64,000 nt of DNA from Paraescarpia echinospica (Eukaryota; Annelida; Polychaeta; Sabellida; Siboglinidae): positions 33,453,965-33,517,964 of the forward strand of contig CM034543.1 in the NCBI GenBank assembly GCA_020002185.1. The letters are read 5' to 3'. Below the pieces are notes generated by a model. The model saw only the letters and a program-made list of their open reading frames with translations, was not told where the DNA came from and made no database searches. The translations under genes were made by a program, and so were the position numbers. Positions 11,301-21,000 of this stretch are shown one piece after another. The stretch's first letter is position 1; each line of letters begins with the position of its first letter.

Positions 11301-12420
11301 TGTGTCAACGTACAGTCAGGACTGGGGTGCCTTATACAATTTTAAGATCCTCTTACGTGACCATAAGTTGCAGCTGGGCTTTATGGTGAAACTCAAGGCG
11401 ACTGTAGATGCACAGTTTTGTAAGCCTCAAGGAGGATAGAGTTGAAGGGTTTGATGAGACTCAGACAGTAGAACGATCAGTAGAACGCGTCTCAGTGACA
11501 AGTTCACCATGCAGGACATCTTTCGGGACCTACGACCGTCAACCATGCGGAGAACATGGCCGAGTCATCGTCAGGTGTCGCTGGCTTAACAGTTTTTATT
11601 GACATATCAATAAAAGCGCCACAACAGTATGGGAAGGTGGGGACTCATTACCACAAGGGGAGCTATGAGCCACCACGGGTAACTTTGTTAATTCGAGGTT
11701 GCTAAGTTTGGCAATAAGCCGATGTAGGTAGGGCATGCGCACTTTCGCGTAGGGCAGAGAACTAAACAACATACGCGATTGCCGTGCTATGTGCAATAGT
11801 TTTGTAGCAAATTACATAATTTTGTTTGATTTACCGTTGCATTTCCTGTGTAAATGAGTGGAGCCCAGGGAGCTCGGAGCTCTGCCACTGGATGCAACCC
11901 CACATCTGTTTCCATCCAGTAGGGTATGCTGGTATCGTTCGAATACAAAAACCGAAGGATGGAATGTATTGTACAGGTATTGCAAGAGCAATAAGCAACT
12001 CAACGTTTAACTGCAAAAATATAATCTACGTAGACTCTTGACCCACTCTCCTACGTATTGTTATTATCGCAGTTTTATTTACCAAACATCCAACCATTCA
12101 ATAGTAACACTTTCTAATTGCTTTTGTCTGTTCTCCAGCATTGTCACGCGTTATCGGTCTCAGTACTTCCTGGCAGCTCGCGTTCTGAAATTGAATTAAG
12201 CTGAGCCAATCATCTCGTTGCCTTTCACCATTCGGCTGTTTTCATTTCGCCCAATCGTAGCTGATATTACATGTAATGTTCAGGAAGTATAAATAATTAT
12301 TTGAATACATATTATTACAGCTCAGCCGCTCGTTGTCAAACCTGTTATATTGTGATTTCTAGTTGAGCGCCCTTTGTTATGGGACGCGGGACTGAAGGTT
12401 CTAGCTGCAACTACAGCTGT
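11301..12420. other. Stretch without recognised gene
   Basis: The sequence is of mixed composition with short open frames on both strands. None resembles a known family. No repeat structure stands out. Confidence 0.45.
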
Positions 12421-12424
12421 GCAA

Positions 12425-12500
12425 CGAATTCAGCGAACTTGCACACGTTGCGTACGAAGGATATTTGCCAGGGGTAGTGCAATCAACTGCCCCCCAGAGC
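12425..12500 (+). repeat. Dispersed repeat, copy 1 (see 30066-30130)
   Basis: The segment around ATTTGCCAGGGGTAGTGCAA and its surroundings is closely similar to the reverse complement of 30066-30130. Translated, both give RR(I/M)(F/Y)ARGS(A/V)IN, so the unit may be a piece of a repeated coding sequence. I do not recognise the family. Confidence 0.55.
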
Positions 12501-12959
12501 TTGCATGGTTGTTCTCAAGTGTTGCGTATTGTTTTCCTCATGATGGTTACCATGTTCAGGAGTGAGTTCTAGCTCCTGCAGGCGTAGCCTAGTGCTGCAC
12601 TGCATTTGCTGCAGTTGCCACCCACTGCACGCTATCAGCAGCCTCCTCCTTCTGTCACCTTCATCGTGTTTTCTTCAAAGGGACATCGTCCATTCGTCTG
12701 CCCGGAATTAGCGGGCGTATTGTGTAACAGGAAGTCTGCTATGTTGAACGTGGGAAAGTTGAACATCAAAGGGTATAGAAGTTAACTCAGCCCAACTCGG
12801 CTGTATTGCCAATAAAGCTTGTTTTGAAACTGGGTGTTTTTTACTATTTGAACATGTTCCCGTCGTTTTAATTTCAAATTGCGACCGTTGTTACGGGCTT
12901 ACTACGCACAATGTGGGCGGCGGTGTACCTTTAACACAGTTAGTATAGTCTTAAGAACA

Positions 12960-13290
12960 TTAATATTATATGGTTTAATAAATAAAAAATCAGGAGCAGA
13001 CTGTCTGCCTTTAATATCTCTTTACGCATTCCTCCCATCTCAGATGTGCTCTTACCTTTTTCTGCGGCCTTGGAGGTTATTCGCTTCGGCTCTCTTTGCC
13101 AGTGTATTTGCCTCCGTCCTTGTTAAGTGGCCTGTCCAGCTCATTACACGTCTTACTTGTCTTCCCGTTAAGTTTAACTGCATCCCGATATCTTCCCTCA
13201 GGTCGCGCGTCCTCCTTTTATCCACACTTTTTGCTCATGCAATTCCCGAATCCATTATTATTCTCACAACTCTAAACACAGATAGGGCCT
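12960..13290 (-). mobile_element. Decayed LINE C-terminal fragment
   Basis: The minus strand gives a broken frame with REDIGMQLNLT and RVMSWTGHLTR...LAKRAEANNLQGRRKR. This resembles the LINE tail pattern (QLGL...RWFGHV.RM...LPKR....GRRRRGRP). The match is by eye and degraded. Confidence 0.4.
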
Positions 13291-14594
13291 AATATATTTT
13301 ATATTTATTTATATATTTATTTTTATATTTATTTACATACTTTTATTTATGTATTTTTATATATGGACATGATGATTGTCTTAAATAAATACATTATTAT
13401 TATTATATAGCGCATCTTTTATTAGGCGTTTTTCATAAATAAGACGAATCAGTCCACGAAATAGCTTAGATGCTCTCCCGTTTATACTAATCTATCTTAG
13501 AGTGTGACACAGCATGCTTTTGTATGCAATATCACAACCGCGCCATGCATGCGTTTTTAACAAAAACGTCAAAAAACGCCAATGCAACGCTTGAATAATT
13601 TCGTACTTCATAGCCCACTGGTTAGCACAGATATTCGATCGTTGGGAAACTGTGGGTGTCTAATCATTCATTTTAATCAAATTATGCCAGCCACTCGCGG
13701 ATTTAAGTATACCATGACACGTAGCAAAATTGATTTGGACCGACGAACAGTAAAAGACACTCGTAGTTTCATACATTCTGTAAAAAAATCAATAAAACGT
13801 AAATCAAATGCATTTCGCGAAAATCTTGTCGACAGCGACCTCAGCATGCCGTGCTCAGAGACGAATTCGTCATCAGCTGAGGCAATTAAGGACGATCGAT
13901 CCTATTAGTTCTGAAGGTGAATAATTCCTAAAGCATAAACTCGGTCCAGTTAAGTCGATACAAGATTGGGCATGGCTGAAGTGCAAATCTAAGAGTTATG
14001 ATTTGATATAAGAAGATCACAAACGTCCTAACTAGTTACTCAAATAAAAACATTATTGAGGATAGTAAATGTTGACATTTGTGAGCTGTGAAAATTCAAG
14101 ATAATGAAAATTGCAAAACGAATCACAATAACCATCCTAACTATTCCCCCATCTGGTAGAACTTCGCCCAGTTCCATCGGCATGATCGTCAGATCTCACA
14201 CGCGTCATTTAAAGTGCGCGAACTCTATGCGCGTTGGTAAGACGATCGTTTGTCTTTAAAAAAAATATATTTTGGTTGCGTCTACTCACGTTGCATTGTT
14301 GAGTGGCCTCGGATCGATATAACGACATGTCTTGTGTGTTTAGAATGTGTATGGTGACATCACTCGGAAGTCTAGACAATGTATGAGGTCTAATTAGGAC
14401 ATAGTTCTCGCATCCCAACAATACGATTAAGTTTTGTTTTAGCCTGGACATTAATTGACACTCTTAAAGGCGCCTCCCCATTTCGATTTTTTTTTGCTCG
14501 TCTCATTTCAAATTCATTTTGTAAAACGCAAATCTACCTACTATCCACTGCGACAAATTTGCTTGTGCAATTTCTTGAACGCGTTTAAATGTAA
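13291..14594. other. AT-rich stretch, no supported gene
   Basis: An AT-rich tail-like segment (13290-13410, with a terminal ATTATTATT run) may be the 3' end of an old retroelement. A 108-codon frame at 13582-13908 has no recognised family. Part of it (ENLVDSDLSMPC) resembles a translation of 44415-44480 (ENLVNSDPMMPC), which suggests a dispersed repeat rather than a host gene. Confidence 0.4.
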
Positions 14595-15056
14595 ACCGAC
14601 CTTAGACCTTGTCTACCGGGGGCTAGGATAGAACATGTAACTGAAAGGGTAGAGAAGGTACTGGGGCATGGCAAGGGAGGGTCTATACTAGTACATGTAG
14701 GGACAAATAACGCAGAGAGGGAGGGAACAACTGGGATAGTTCAGAAGTACAGACAGTTAGTGAAGAAGTTAAAGAAGACAAGAGTAGAACAGATTATCCT
14801 CTCAGGAATTTTGCCAGTAATGGGAGGAAGGGGGCCGACATATAGAAACTGCAAGAGGATGGCGATCAACGCACTAGTTGAGCAGATGTGTAAAGAAGAG
14901 GGGGTGGGATTCGTAGATTTATGGGGATACTTTGTTGGGAGGGAAGATATGTACATGAGAGATGGCCTACATCTAAGTGGAAAGGGGGCAGCAGTTTTCT
15001 CAGAGAACTTGCTGCAATCTGTTGACAGTGGGACAGGCTGCATCTATTTAAACTAG
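14595..15056 (+). CDS. CR1 ORF1, C-terminal part with SGNH/GDSL esterase domain (5'-truncated)
   Basis: The open frame starts at 14595 with no initiation codon of its own and ends at TAG 15054-15056. It gives CLPGARI, then VHVGTNN (the SGNH block III Asn), then QIILSGILPV, and near the end DGLHLSGKG, which carries the Asp and His of the catalytic dyad in block V. The nucleophilic Ser block (GDS) should lie upstream and is missing, so this copy cannot make an active esterase. In CR1 elements the esterase is thought to help the ORF1 protein in retrotransposition. The last two sense codons are TTA AAC, which form a slippery site. Confidence 0.85.
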   Translation, partial: TDLRPCLPGARIEHVTERVEKVLGHGKGGSILVHVGTNNAEREGTTGIVQKYRQLVKKLKKTRVEQIILSGILPVMGGRGPTYRNCKRMAINALVEQMCKEEGVGFVDLWGYFVGREDMYMRDGLHLSGKGAAVFSENLLQSVDSGTGCIYLN

Positions 15057-17935
15057 ATTCGCAGGGGGGATTCACAGAGAAGCCTGAAACTGGAGGCATA
15101 GATAAAGACAGCAGAAATAAATCGGCAAAGAACAGCCTGGAAAACTGTTCTGAATCAGGATATAAATGCATTTGTTTAAATGCAAGGAGCATAGTAAACA
15201 AAAGAAGTGAACTAAACATTATGGTAGAAGATATTGACCCTCACATAATAGGTATAACCGAATCGTGGGCCACCACTGATATATCAGATGCCGAATTGGG
15301 ACTAACAGGATATGTAATGTTTAGGAAAGATAGAATAGGAAGAAAGGGAGGTGGAGTTATTTTATATATTAAAGAATCTATCCAGGCTTATGAAATAAAA
15401 TTAGAAAGAGAAGCAGATTGCGAAGAAGCTGTTTGGTGTAACATAGTTACAGGAAACTCAACGTTAACAGTTGGGTTAGTTTATCGAAGTCCAAACATAA
15501 GCATAGAAGAGAATGAAAAAATACAAAACGCTATAAGGAAAGTAAGCAAACGGAACTGTATTATTATAGGGGACTTTAACCATGGGCATATACAATGGAA
15601 ATCTCTACAGAGTATGGGGAGTGAGGACCACAAGTTTTTAGTTTTAGTACAAGATAGTTTCCTTTCTCAACATGTGCTAGAACCAACCAGGGGAGAGAAT
15701 GTGTTAGACTTAGTTTTGTCCTCACAGAAAGAATTAGTTGACAATGTCAAGATATGTGAGCCACTGGGGAGTAGTGATCACAACCAGATACATTTTACCA
15801 TCAAAGTAAAATCAGAAAGGAATAGTAAAAAGCAGTATAGGAGAAATTTCCACAAAGGAAGGTATAAGGACATGAGGAAATATTTAGCAAAGATAGACTG
15901 GAATAACACACTGAAGAATAAGACAGCAACCGAATGCTGGAATATCTTAAATAGTGAAATTAAGTGCATAGTCGATAAATTTGTACCTTTCAAAAAACAA
16001 GGGAAACGGTCTAAAAAGAAACACTTATCGAAAGAAGCCATTAGAAAAATTAAGTATAAACAAATGATGTGGAAGTCATATAGATGTACTGGAAATGATG
16101 AAGACTACAACATTTATAAAGAAGCACTTAATCAAGCTACAGCTGAAATTAGAAATTCAAAGAGAAGCTATGAAAAAAAATTAGCTAGTAATATAAAACA
16201 TGACAGTAAGAGTTTTTATGCGTATATTCGAAGCAAACAGAAAGTTCAGGATAAGGTCGGTCCTCTAGAAGATAGTGCTGGAAATACAATATCAGAGGGA
16301 TTCTTAATGGCAGAAGACCTGAATGAGTATTTTAGTTCAGTGTTTACCAGGGAAGATATTAGTTCACTGCCAGTACCAGAGGCTAAGTTCAAGGGGGCAG
16401 ATTCAGACTATTTAGGACAGTTAGTTGTAACCTCGGAAATGGTAGCTAAGAAAATAAGGGCTATGAAGGATAATAAATCACCTGGAGTGGACGGGATTCC
16501 GCCCAAACTACTATTGGAAATTGTAGAACAAATTAGCGTACCGCTTGCAACAGTTTTCAATTTGTCATTAGAAGAGGGAGTGGTTCCTTTAGAATGGAAA
16601 GAGGCAAATATTATACCGTTATTTAAAAAAGGTTCGAGAAACAAGTCAGAGAACTATAGACCAGTGAGTTTAACATCAGTGATTTGCAAATTATTAGAAA
16701 GACTAATTAAAGATCACATGGTGGATTTTCTTGTTAAACATAACTTGATAAACCCATCTCAACATGGGTTTTTAAAAGCGAGGTCATGCTTAACAAATAT
16801 GTTATGTTTTTTGGAAGACATCACTAGGTGGGTAGATGAGGGATCACCAGTAGATATCATCTATTTAGATTTTCAAAAAGCTTTCGACAAAGTACCACAT
16901 CAAAGATTACTCCTTAAGCTAAAGGCCCATGGCATAGGAAATGGTATAATAAACTGGATAGAAAAATGGCTGAATGACAGAAGACAACGTGTAGTAGTTG
17001 ATGGGGAGGCTTCAAACTGGAAATCGGTATTGAGTGGGGTACCACAGGGATCAGTACTAGGACCTATATTATTCTTAATATATATCAACGATTTGGACGA
17101 TGATATAACAAGCAAGGTGTTAAAATTTGCGGATGATACAAAAGTGTTTAGAAGGATTAAAAGTGATGGAGACAGACAGCATTTACAAGATGATCTTGAT
17201 AGGTTGATCAAATGGTCTGAAAAGTGGCAAATGCTGTTCAATTTTGGGAAATGTAAATGCCTCCACACAGGTCATGGGAATGAAGAGGTAAAATATAAAA
17301 TGGGGGGTACTGTTCTAAGTACTACTGTAAAAGAAAAGGACTTGGGGTTAACCATTAGTGCTGATATGAAGGTTTCAGAGCAGTGCGGAATTGCAGCGTC
17401 AAAGGGAAATCAAATCCTTGGATTAATTAGGCGAAATATAGCGTATAAGAAAAAAGAATTAATAGTACCGCTGTACAAAACAATAGTGAGGCCTCATTTA
17501 GAATATTGTATACAAGCATGGAGGCCATATCGCAAGAAGGACATAGATATGCTAGAAAGAGTACAGAGGAGAGCGACTAAAATGATACAAAATCTGAGGG
17601 ATCTTAGTTACGAAATACGCCTAAAAGAATGTGGTTTAACAACATTAGAGACCAGGAGATTGAGAGGAGATCACATAGAAGTGTTTAAAATATTGAATGG
17701 TTATGAAAATATTGATAGAAACATTTTTTTCTCAGTTAAGAAAGATAGAAGGACCAGAGGACATGAAGCTACATTAGTAAAGGAGCAGTGTAGATTAGAT
17801 ATAAGAAAGTTCTCATTCTCACAAAGGACTGTAAATGAATGGAACAGATTATCTCCTGATTGTGTTGGTGCTAGTAGCGTGAATATGTTTAAAAAGAAAA
17901 TCGACACACACCTAAAAAAGGCGGGATACATGTAG
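15026..17935 (+). CDS. CR1 ORF2: apurinic-like endonuclease and reverse transcriptase
   Basis: The frame is open from 15026 (after a TGA at 15023) to TAG at 17933-17935, about 969 codons; the first ATG is at 15221. The endonuclease part shows CLNARS (catalytic Asn, 15179), ITESW, GDFNHGHIQW and SSDHNQIHF. The RT part shows NYRPVSLTSVICKLLERLI, HGFLKARSCLTN, YLDFQKAFDKVPHQRL, SGVPQGSVLGPILF and the active-site FADDTKVF. The tail RPHLEYCIQAW...LERVQRRATKMI is typical of CR1. The catalytic Asn lies before the first ATG, so translation probably enters from ORF1 rather than at 15221. No stops or frameshifts interrupt the frame. Confidence 0.93.
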   Translation, partial: QWDRLHLFKLDSQGGFTEKPETGGIDKDSRNKSAKNSLENCSESGYKCICLNARSIVNKRSELNIMVEDIDPHIIGITESWATTDISDAELGLTGYVMFRKDRIGRKGGGVILYIKESIQAYEIKLEREADCEEAVWCNIVTGNSTLTVGLVYRSPNISIEENEKIQNAIRKVSKRNCIIIGDFNHGHIQWKSLQSMGSEDHKFLVLVQDSFLSQHVLEPTRGENVLDLVLSSQKELVDNVKICEPLGSSDHNQIHFTIKVKSERNSKKQYRRNFHKGRYKDMRKYLAKIDWNNTLKNKTATECWNILNSEIKCIVDKFVPFKKQGKRSKKKHLSKEAIRKIKYKQMMWKSYRCTGNDEDYNIYKEALNQATAEIRNSKRSYEKKLASNIKHDSKSFYAYIRSKQKVQDKVGPLEDSAGNTISEGFLMAEDLNEYFSSVFTREDISSLPVPEAKFKGADSDYLGQLVVTSEMVAKKIRAMKDNKSPGVDGIPPKLLLEIVEQISVPLATVFNLSLEEGVVPLEWKEANIIPLFKKGSRNKSENYRPVSLTSVICKLLERLIKDHMVDFLVKHNLINPSQHGFLKARSCLTNMLCFLEDITRWVDEGSPVDIIYLDFQKAFDKVPHQRLLLKLKAHGIGNGIINWIEKWLNDRRQRVVVDGEASNWKSVLSGVPQGSVLGPILFLIYINDLDDDITSKVLKFADDTKVFRRIKSDGDRQHLQDDLDRLIKWSEKWQMLFNFGKCKCLHTGHGNEEVKYKMGGTVLSTTVKEKDLGLTISADMKVSEQCGIAASKGNQILGLIRRNIAYKKKELIVPLYKTIVRPHLEYCIQAWRPYRKKDIDMLERVQRRATKMIQNLRDLSYEIRLKECGLTTLETRRLRGDHIEVFKILNGYENIDRNIFFSVKKDRRTRGHEATLVKEQCRLDIRKFSFSQRTVNEWNRLSPDCVGASSVNMFKKKIDTHLKKAGYM
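15047..15053 (+). promoter_or_regulatory. Candidate -1 ribosomal frameshift heptamer TTTAAAC
   Basis: In the ORF1 frame the bases read T TTA AAC, followed directly by the TAG stop. ORF2 lies in the -1 frame and is open across this point. UUUAAAC is one of the strongest known -1 slippery heptamers. Slippage would yield an ORF1-ORF2 fusion that includes the whole endonuclease. Function is inferred. I did not find a clear strong downstream pseudoknot by eye. Confidence 0.55.
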
Positions 17936-17984
17936 ATAAAAAGTATTGGACTCTCGATAAGCCAAAAGGCTTCCTTGTCCACCT

Positions 17985-18034
17985 GCCATCCAGAGTAATT
18001 TTCTGGATGGCAATCTTGTTAAATCTTGTTAAAT
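17985..18034 (+). other. CR1 3' hairpin and tail repeats
   Basis: GCCATCCAG (17985-17993) and CTGGATGGC (18003-18011) form a perfect 9-bp stem with a 9-nt loop. It is followed by about two aatcttgtta units. A shorter AAGCC/GGCTT hairpin lies just upstream near 17958. A 3' hairpin and short tandem tail units are what CR1 reverse transcriptases recognise. The same arrangement is kept in the copy at 18970-19205. Confidence 0.75.
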
Positions 18035-18969
18035 ACCGAGCATATACACGATACCGAGCGTATGCCAAATAAATCGCGCACAAAACGAATCACTGTTGCC
18101 ACATTACGGCTTCCCCACAAACGGCTCGTCGCAGAGACCAACCGACACGCATCTTTGTTCAACGTTGATGAAGATTCAATCGTTTGCATAAATATTTGTA
18201 TTTTGTGATATTTAAACTGTGGGGCACCGTAGATGTGGTGCGGTGTTTCCGGTCTCCAAATCCAGTAAGTTGTTTAGGAACAGTAGTGGAACAATCATTA
18301 ATTTTGCTTGTGACAAGTTTCTGTCGGTATGCTGAAAGCAAACAATTGGGAATCTATGGTAGAAACACATGGTGTTGCATTTGCATGGGTTACATACCAT
18401 GTTATCCGCTCGATACTGGTATACGCTCGGTATCACATATCTGCATGCATATAAACCTCGCCTGTGTTGCGGCATTTACGTTATGCCAAAATACTGCGAT
18501 CGCTCATTTTTTGTAAAGCAATATTGCATGATAAGTTCAGAATAATGTTATAATGGCATGTAAACGGACATCTAAGTAATATTAGTTTGTACTTATGTAA
18601 GTATACTTAAAACGATTTTGTTTGAGTTGTTCCGGGACGGTTCTACACATCAGCGTACAAAAATTTGCATTAAGGTAGTAGGGGAAGGACGGGTAAAGTG
18701 GGCCCCTCGGCCAAAGTGGGCCCCCACTGCCATAGCGTACCGGGTACGCAATGCAGTCAAATCAACGGTAGTGGTATTTACAGACCCGCCAGGGGCCACC
18801 ATTCAACGTCGTAGTTGTTTGCTAGGCGCGAATTAAAAACGCTGAGTAGCAAATTTGTATTTTAGGTACTTTTCTTAAAATAATTGACGTGTCTTACAAA
18901 CTCCACATTTTCATAAATGGTCAGGGTATATAACTATAAATGTGGTCCATATAGCAATAGTGTATAATT
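18035..18969. other. Stretch between the two CR1 3' ends
   Basis: An inverted pair GATACCGAGCGTAT is present near 18050 and, as its complement, near 18417-18433. It could bound a small element of about 0.4 kb, but no target duplication was found. No coding frame was recognised. Confidence 0.45.
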
Positions 18970-19205
18970 AGTTCTCATTCTCACAAAGGACTGTAAATGA
19001 ATGGAACAGATTATCTCCTGATTGTGTTGGTGCTAGTAGCGTGAATATGTTTAACAATAAAATCGACACACACCTTAAAAAGGCGGGATACATGTAGATA
19101 AAAAGTATTGGACTCTCGATAAGCCAAAAGGCTTCCTTGTCCACCTGCCATCCAGAGTAATTTTCTGGATGGCAATCTTGTTAAATCTTGTTAAATCTTG
19201 TTATA
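18970..19205 (+). mobile_element. Second CR1 copy, severely 5'-truncated
   Basis: From AGTTCTCATTCTC on, this copy matches 17808-18034 with only a few changes, including the 3' hairpin. It ends in three aatcttgtta units where the first copy has two. It encodes only the last ORF2 codons. It is a classic truncated reverse-transcription product. Confidence 0.9.
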
Positions 19206-19354
19206 ACAGTCCACCGACCCGGGTGCTATGATATGTGTAAACCACTATAATAAGGTCGCTGAAAGAACACATGTGTTACGTCTTGTAACAAAACTAGTAC
19301 TATGCTGATAAAAGTGTATCCCCAATATTTTGGCAAGCGGGTGCAATTGGAGAT

Positions 19355-19418
19355 TTTTGCGTGCGTGCGTGCGTGCGTGCGTGCGTACGTGCATACATAT
19401 ATACGTATCTGGTGTGTG

Positions 19419-19496
<78 letters not shown>

Positions 19497-19560
19497 TGTG
19501 TGTGTGTATGCGCGCGCGTGTGCGTGTGTGTGCGCGCGTGTATGCGTGCGTTCACACACG
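19355..19560. repeat. TG microsatellite flanked by GCGT repeats
   Basis: (TGCG)n at the left is followed by a TG run of over 80 bp with rare interruptions, then a mixed TG/CG segment. Open frames on both strands here are low-complexity artefacts. Confidence 0.95.
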
Positions 19561-19901
19561 TGTGAGTGTCTGGAAATACATTCGCAGATGTCCAACAACC
19601 AATCTGAAATTTCACAGACAGTGTGGTTAGTCTCGGATTTCGATCATGCCCGACCTTGTGCCTAGTTATGATGGACTAATTTTCTTCGCAGTTGGACACT
19701 TCCGTATTGGGTTCTTTCTTCCGTCCCAGTTCAAAGCAGTTGCAGAAATGGTTTTACGTTCTTCATTTCCGGCTCGTGTTCTCGCATGCTGGGCAGTGAT
19801 CCGCTCTACTGGTGGCGCGTCCGCAGTAATTCTACTTTCTTATTGTATTACAATCGCAGTGTTGCATGTTGATTCCGTTGCTATCCTTTGGGTGTCGTGA
19901 T

Positions 19902-21000
19902 ACTTCGACGTTGATCTGGTTGTTGGCACTGCGAGAGGTTGCTTTATTACAGCGAGGTTGTCTGTTTCGTTACCGGAATCGGTCAGGGTAATTATTAGAA
20001 GGAAATTCGCTGAATGAATTGTCTTGAATACGGAAACCTCGCGAACGCGTCCAGCATTAAAGGGGCATCGACCGACCGCCCGACCCCGCCCGACCCCTAC
20101 CGACAGACTCCGACCGACCGACCGACCGACCGACCGACCGACCGACCGACCGACCGACCGACCGACCCCTACCGACCGACCGACCGACCGACCGACCGAC
20201 CGACCGACCCCTACCGACCCCTACCGACCCCTACCGACTGACCCCGACCGACCGACCCCTACAGACTGACCCCGACCGACCGACCCCGACCGACCAACCG
20301 CCAGCCCTACCGGCCGACCGGCCCGACCGGCCCCGGCCGGCCCTACCGGCCCCTACCGGCCCTACCGGCCCCAGCCGGCTGGCCCCTACCGGCCGGCCCT
20401 ACGGGGCGAGAGCCCCGACCGACCGGCCCCGGCCGACCGACCAGAGCCGGCCCTACCGACCCCTACCGACCCCAACCGACTGACCCCGACCGACCGACCC
20501 CTACAGACTGACCCCGACCGACCGACCCCGACCGACCAACCGCCCGACCCCTACCGACCGACCGACCCCGACCGACCCCGACCGACCCCGACCGACCCCG
20601 ACCGACCGACCGACTTCGACGTTGATCTGGTTGTTGGCACTGCGAGAGGTTGCTTTATTACAGCGAGGTTGTCTGTTTCGTTACCGGAATCGGTCAGGGT
20701 AATTATTAGAAGGAAATTCGCTGAATGAATTGTCTTGAATACGGAAACCTCGCGAACGCGTCCAGCATTAAAGGGGCATCGACCGACCGCCCGACCCCTA
20801 CCGACAGACTCCGACCGACCGACCGACCGACCGACCGACCGACCCCTACCGACCGACCCCTACCGACCCCTACCGACCGACCCCTACAGACTGACCCCGA
20901 CCGACCGACCCCGACCGACCAACCGCCCGACCCCTACCGACCGACCGACCGACCGACCCCGACCGACCCCGACCGACCGACCGACCGACCGACCGACGAG
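19902..21000. repeat. Two-copy tandem duplication with CCGA-rich minisatellite
   Basis: The sequence beginning ACTTCGACGTTGATCTGG occurs at 19902 and again at 20613, a 711-bp offset. It is essentially identical for about 180 bp and runs into CGAC/CCGA/CCCCTA repeats in both copies. The first copy has a longer repeat body with extra CCGGC-type units (20290-20450). Both copies contain the same short frame beginning MNCLEYGN. The array is GC-rich and open in several frames by composition. Confidence 0.9.

Larger units (their letters stand above)
14595..18034 (+). mobile_element. CR1-clade non-LTR retrotransposon, 5'-truncated, ORF2 intact
   Basis: The element holds the C-terminal half of ORF1 (SGNH esterase), an uninterrupted ORF2 (endonuclease plus reverse transcriptase), a short 3' UTR with two hairpins and a tail of aatcttgtta units. 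An esterase ORF1 is a known feature of CR1 elements. The in-frame TAA at 14592 and the loss of the esterase N-terminal block place the 5' truncation near 14595. ORF2 without a single stop indicates a recent insertion. A near-identical 3' end lies 0.9 kb downstream. Confidence 0.9.

Noticed and set aside
15221..15223. ATG at 15221 as the true ORF2 start
   Set aside because: It lies after the catalytic Asn of the endonuclease domain; the open frame and domain begin upstream.
19226..19665. Long His/Thr- and Cys/Val-rich open frames on both strands
   Set aside because: They are translations of the TG/CA microsatellite with no complex sequence.
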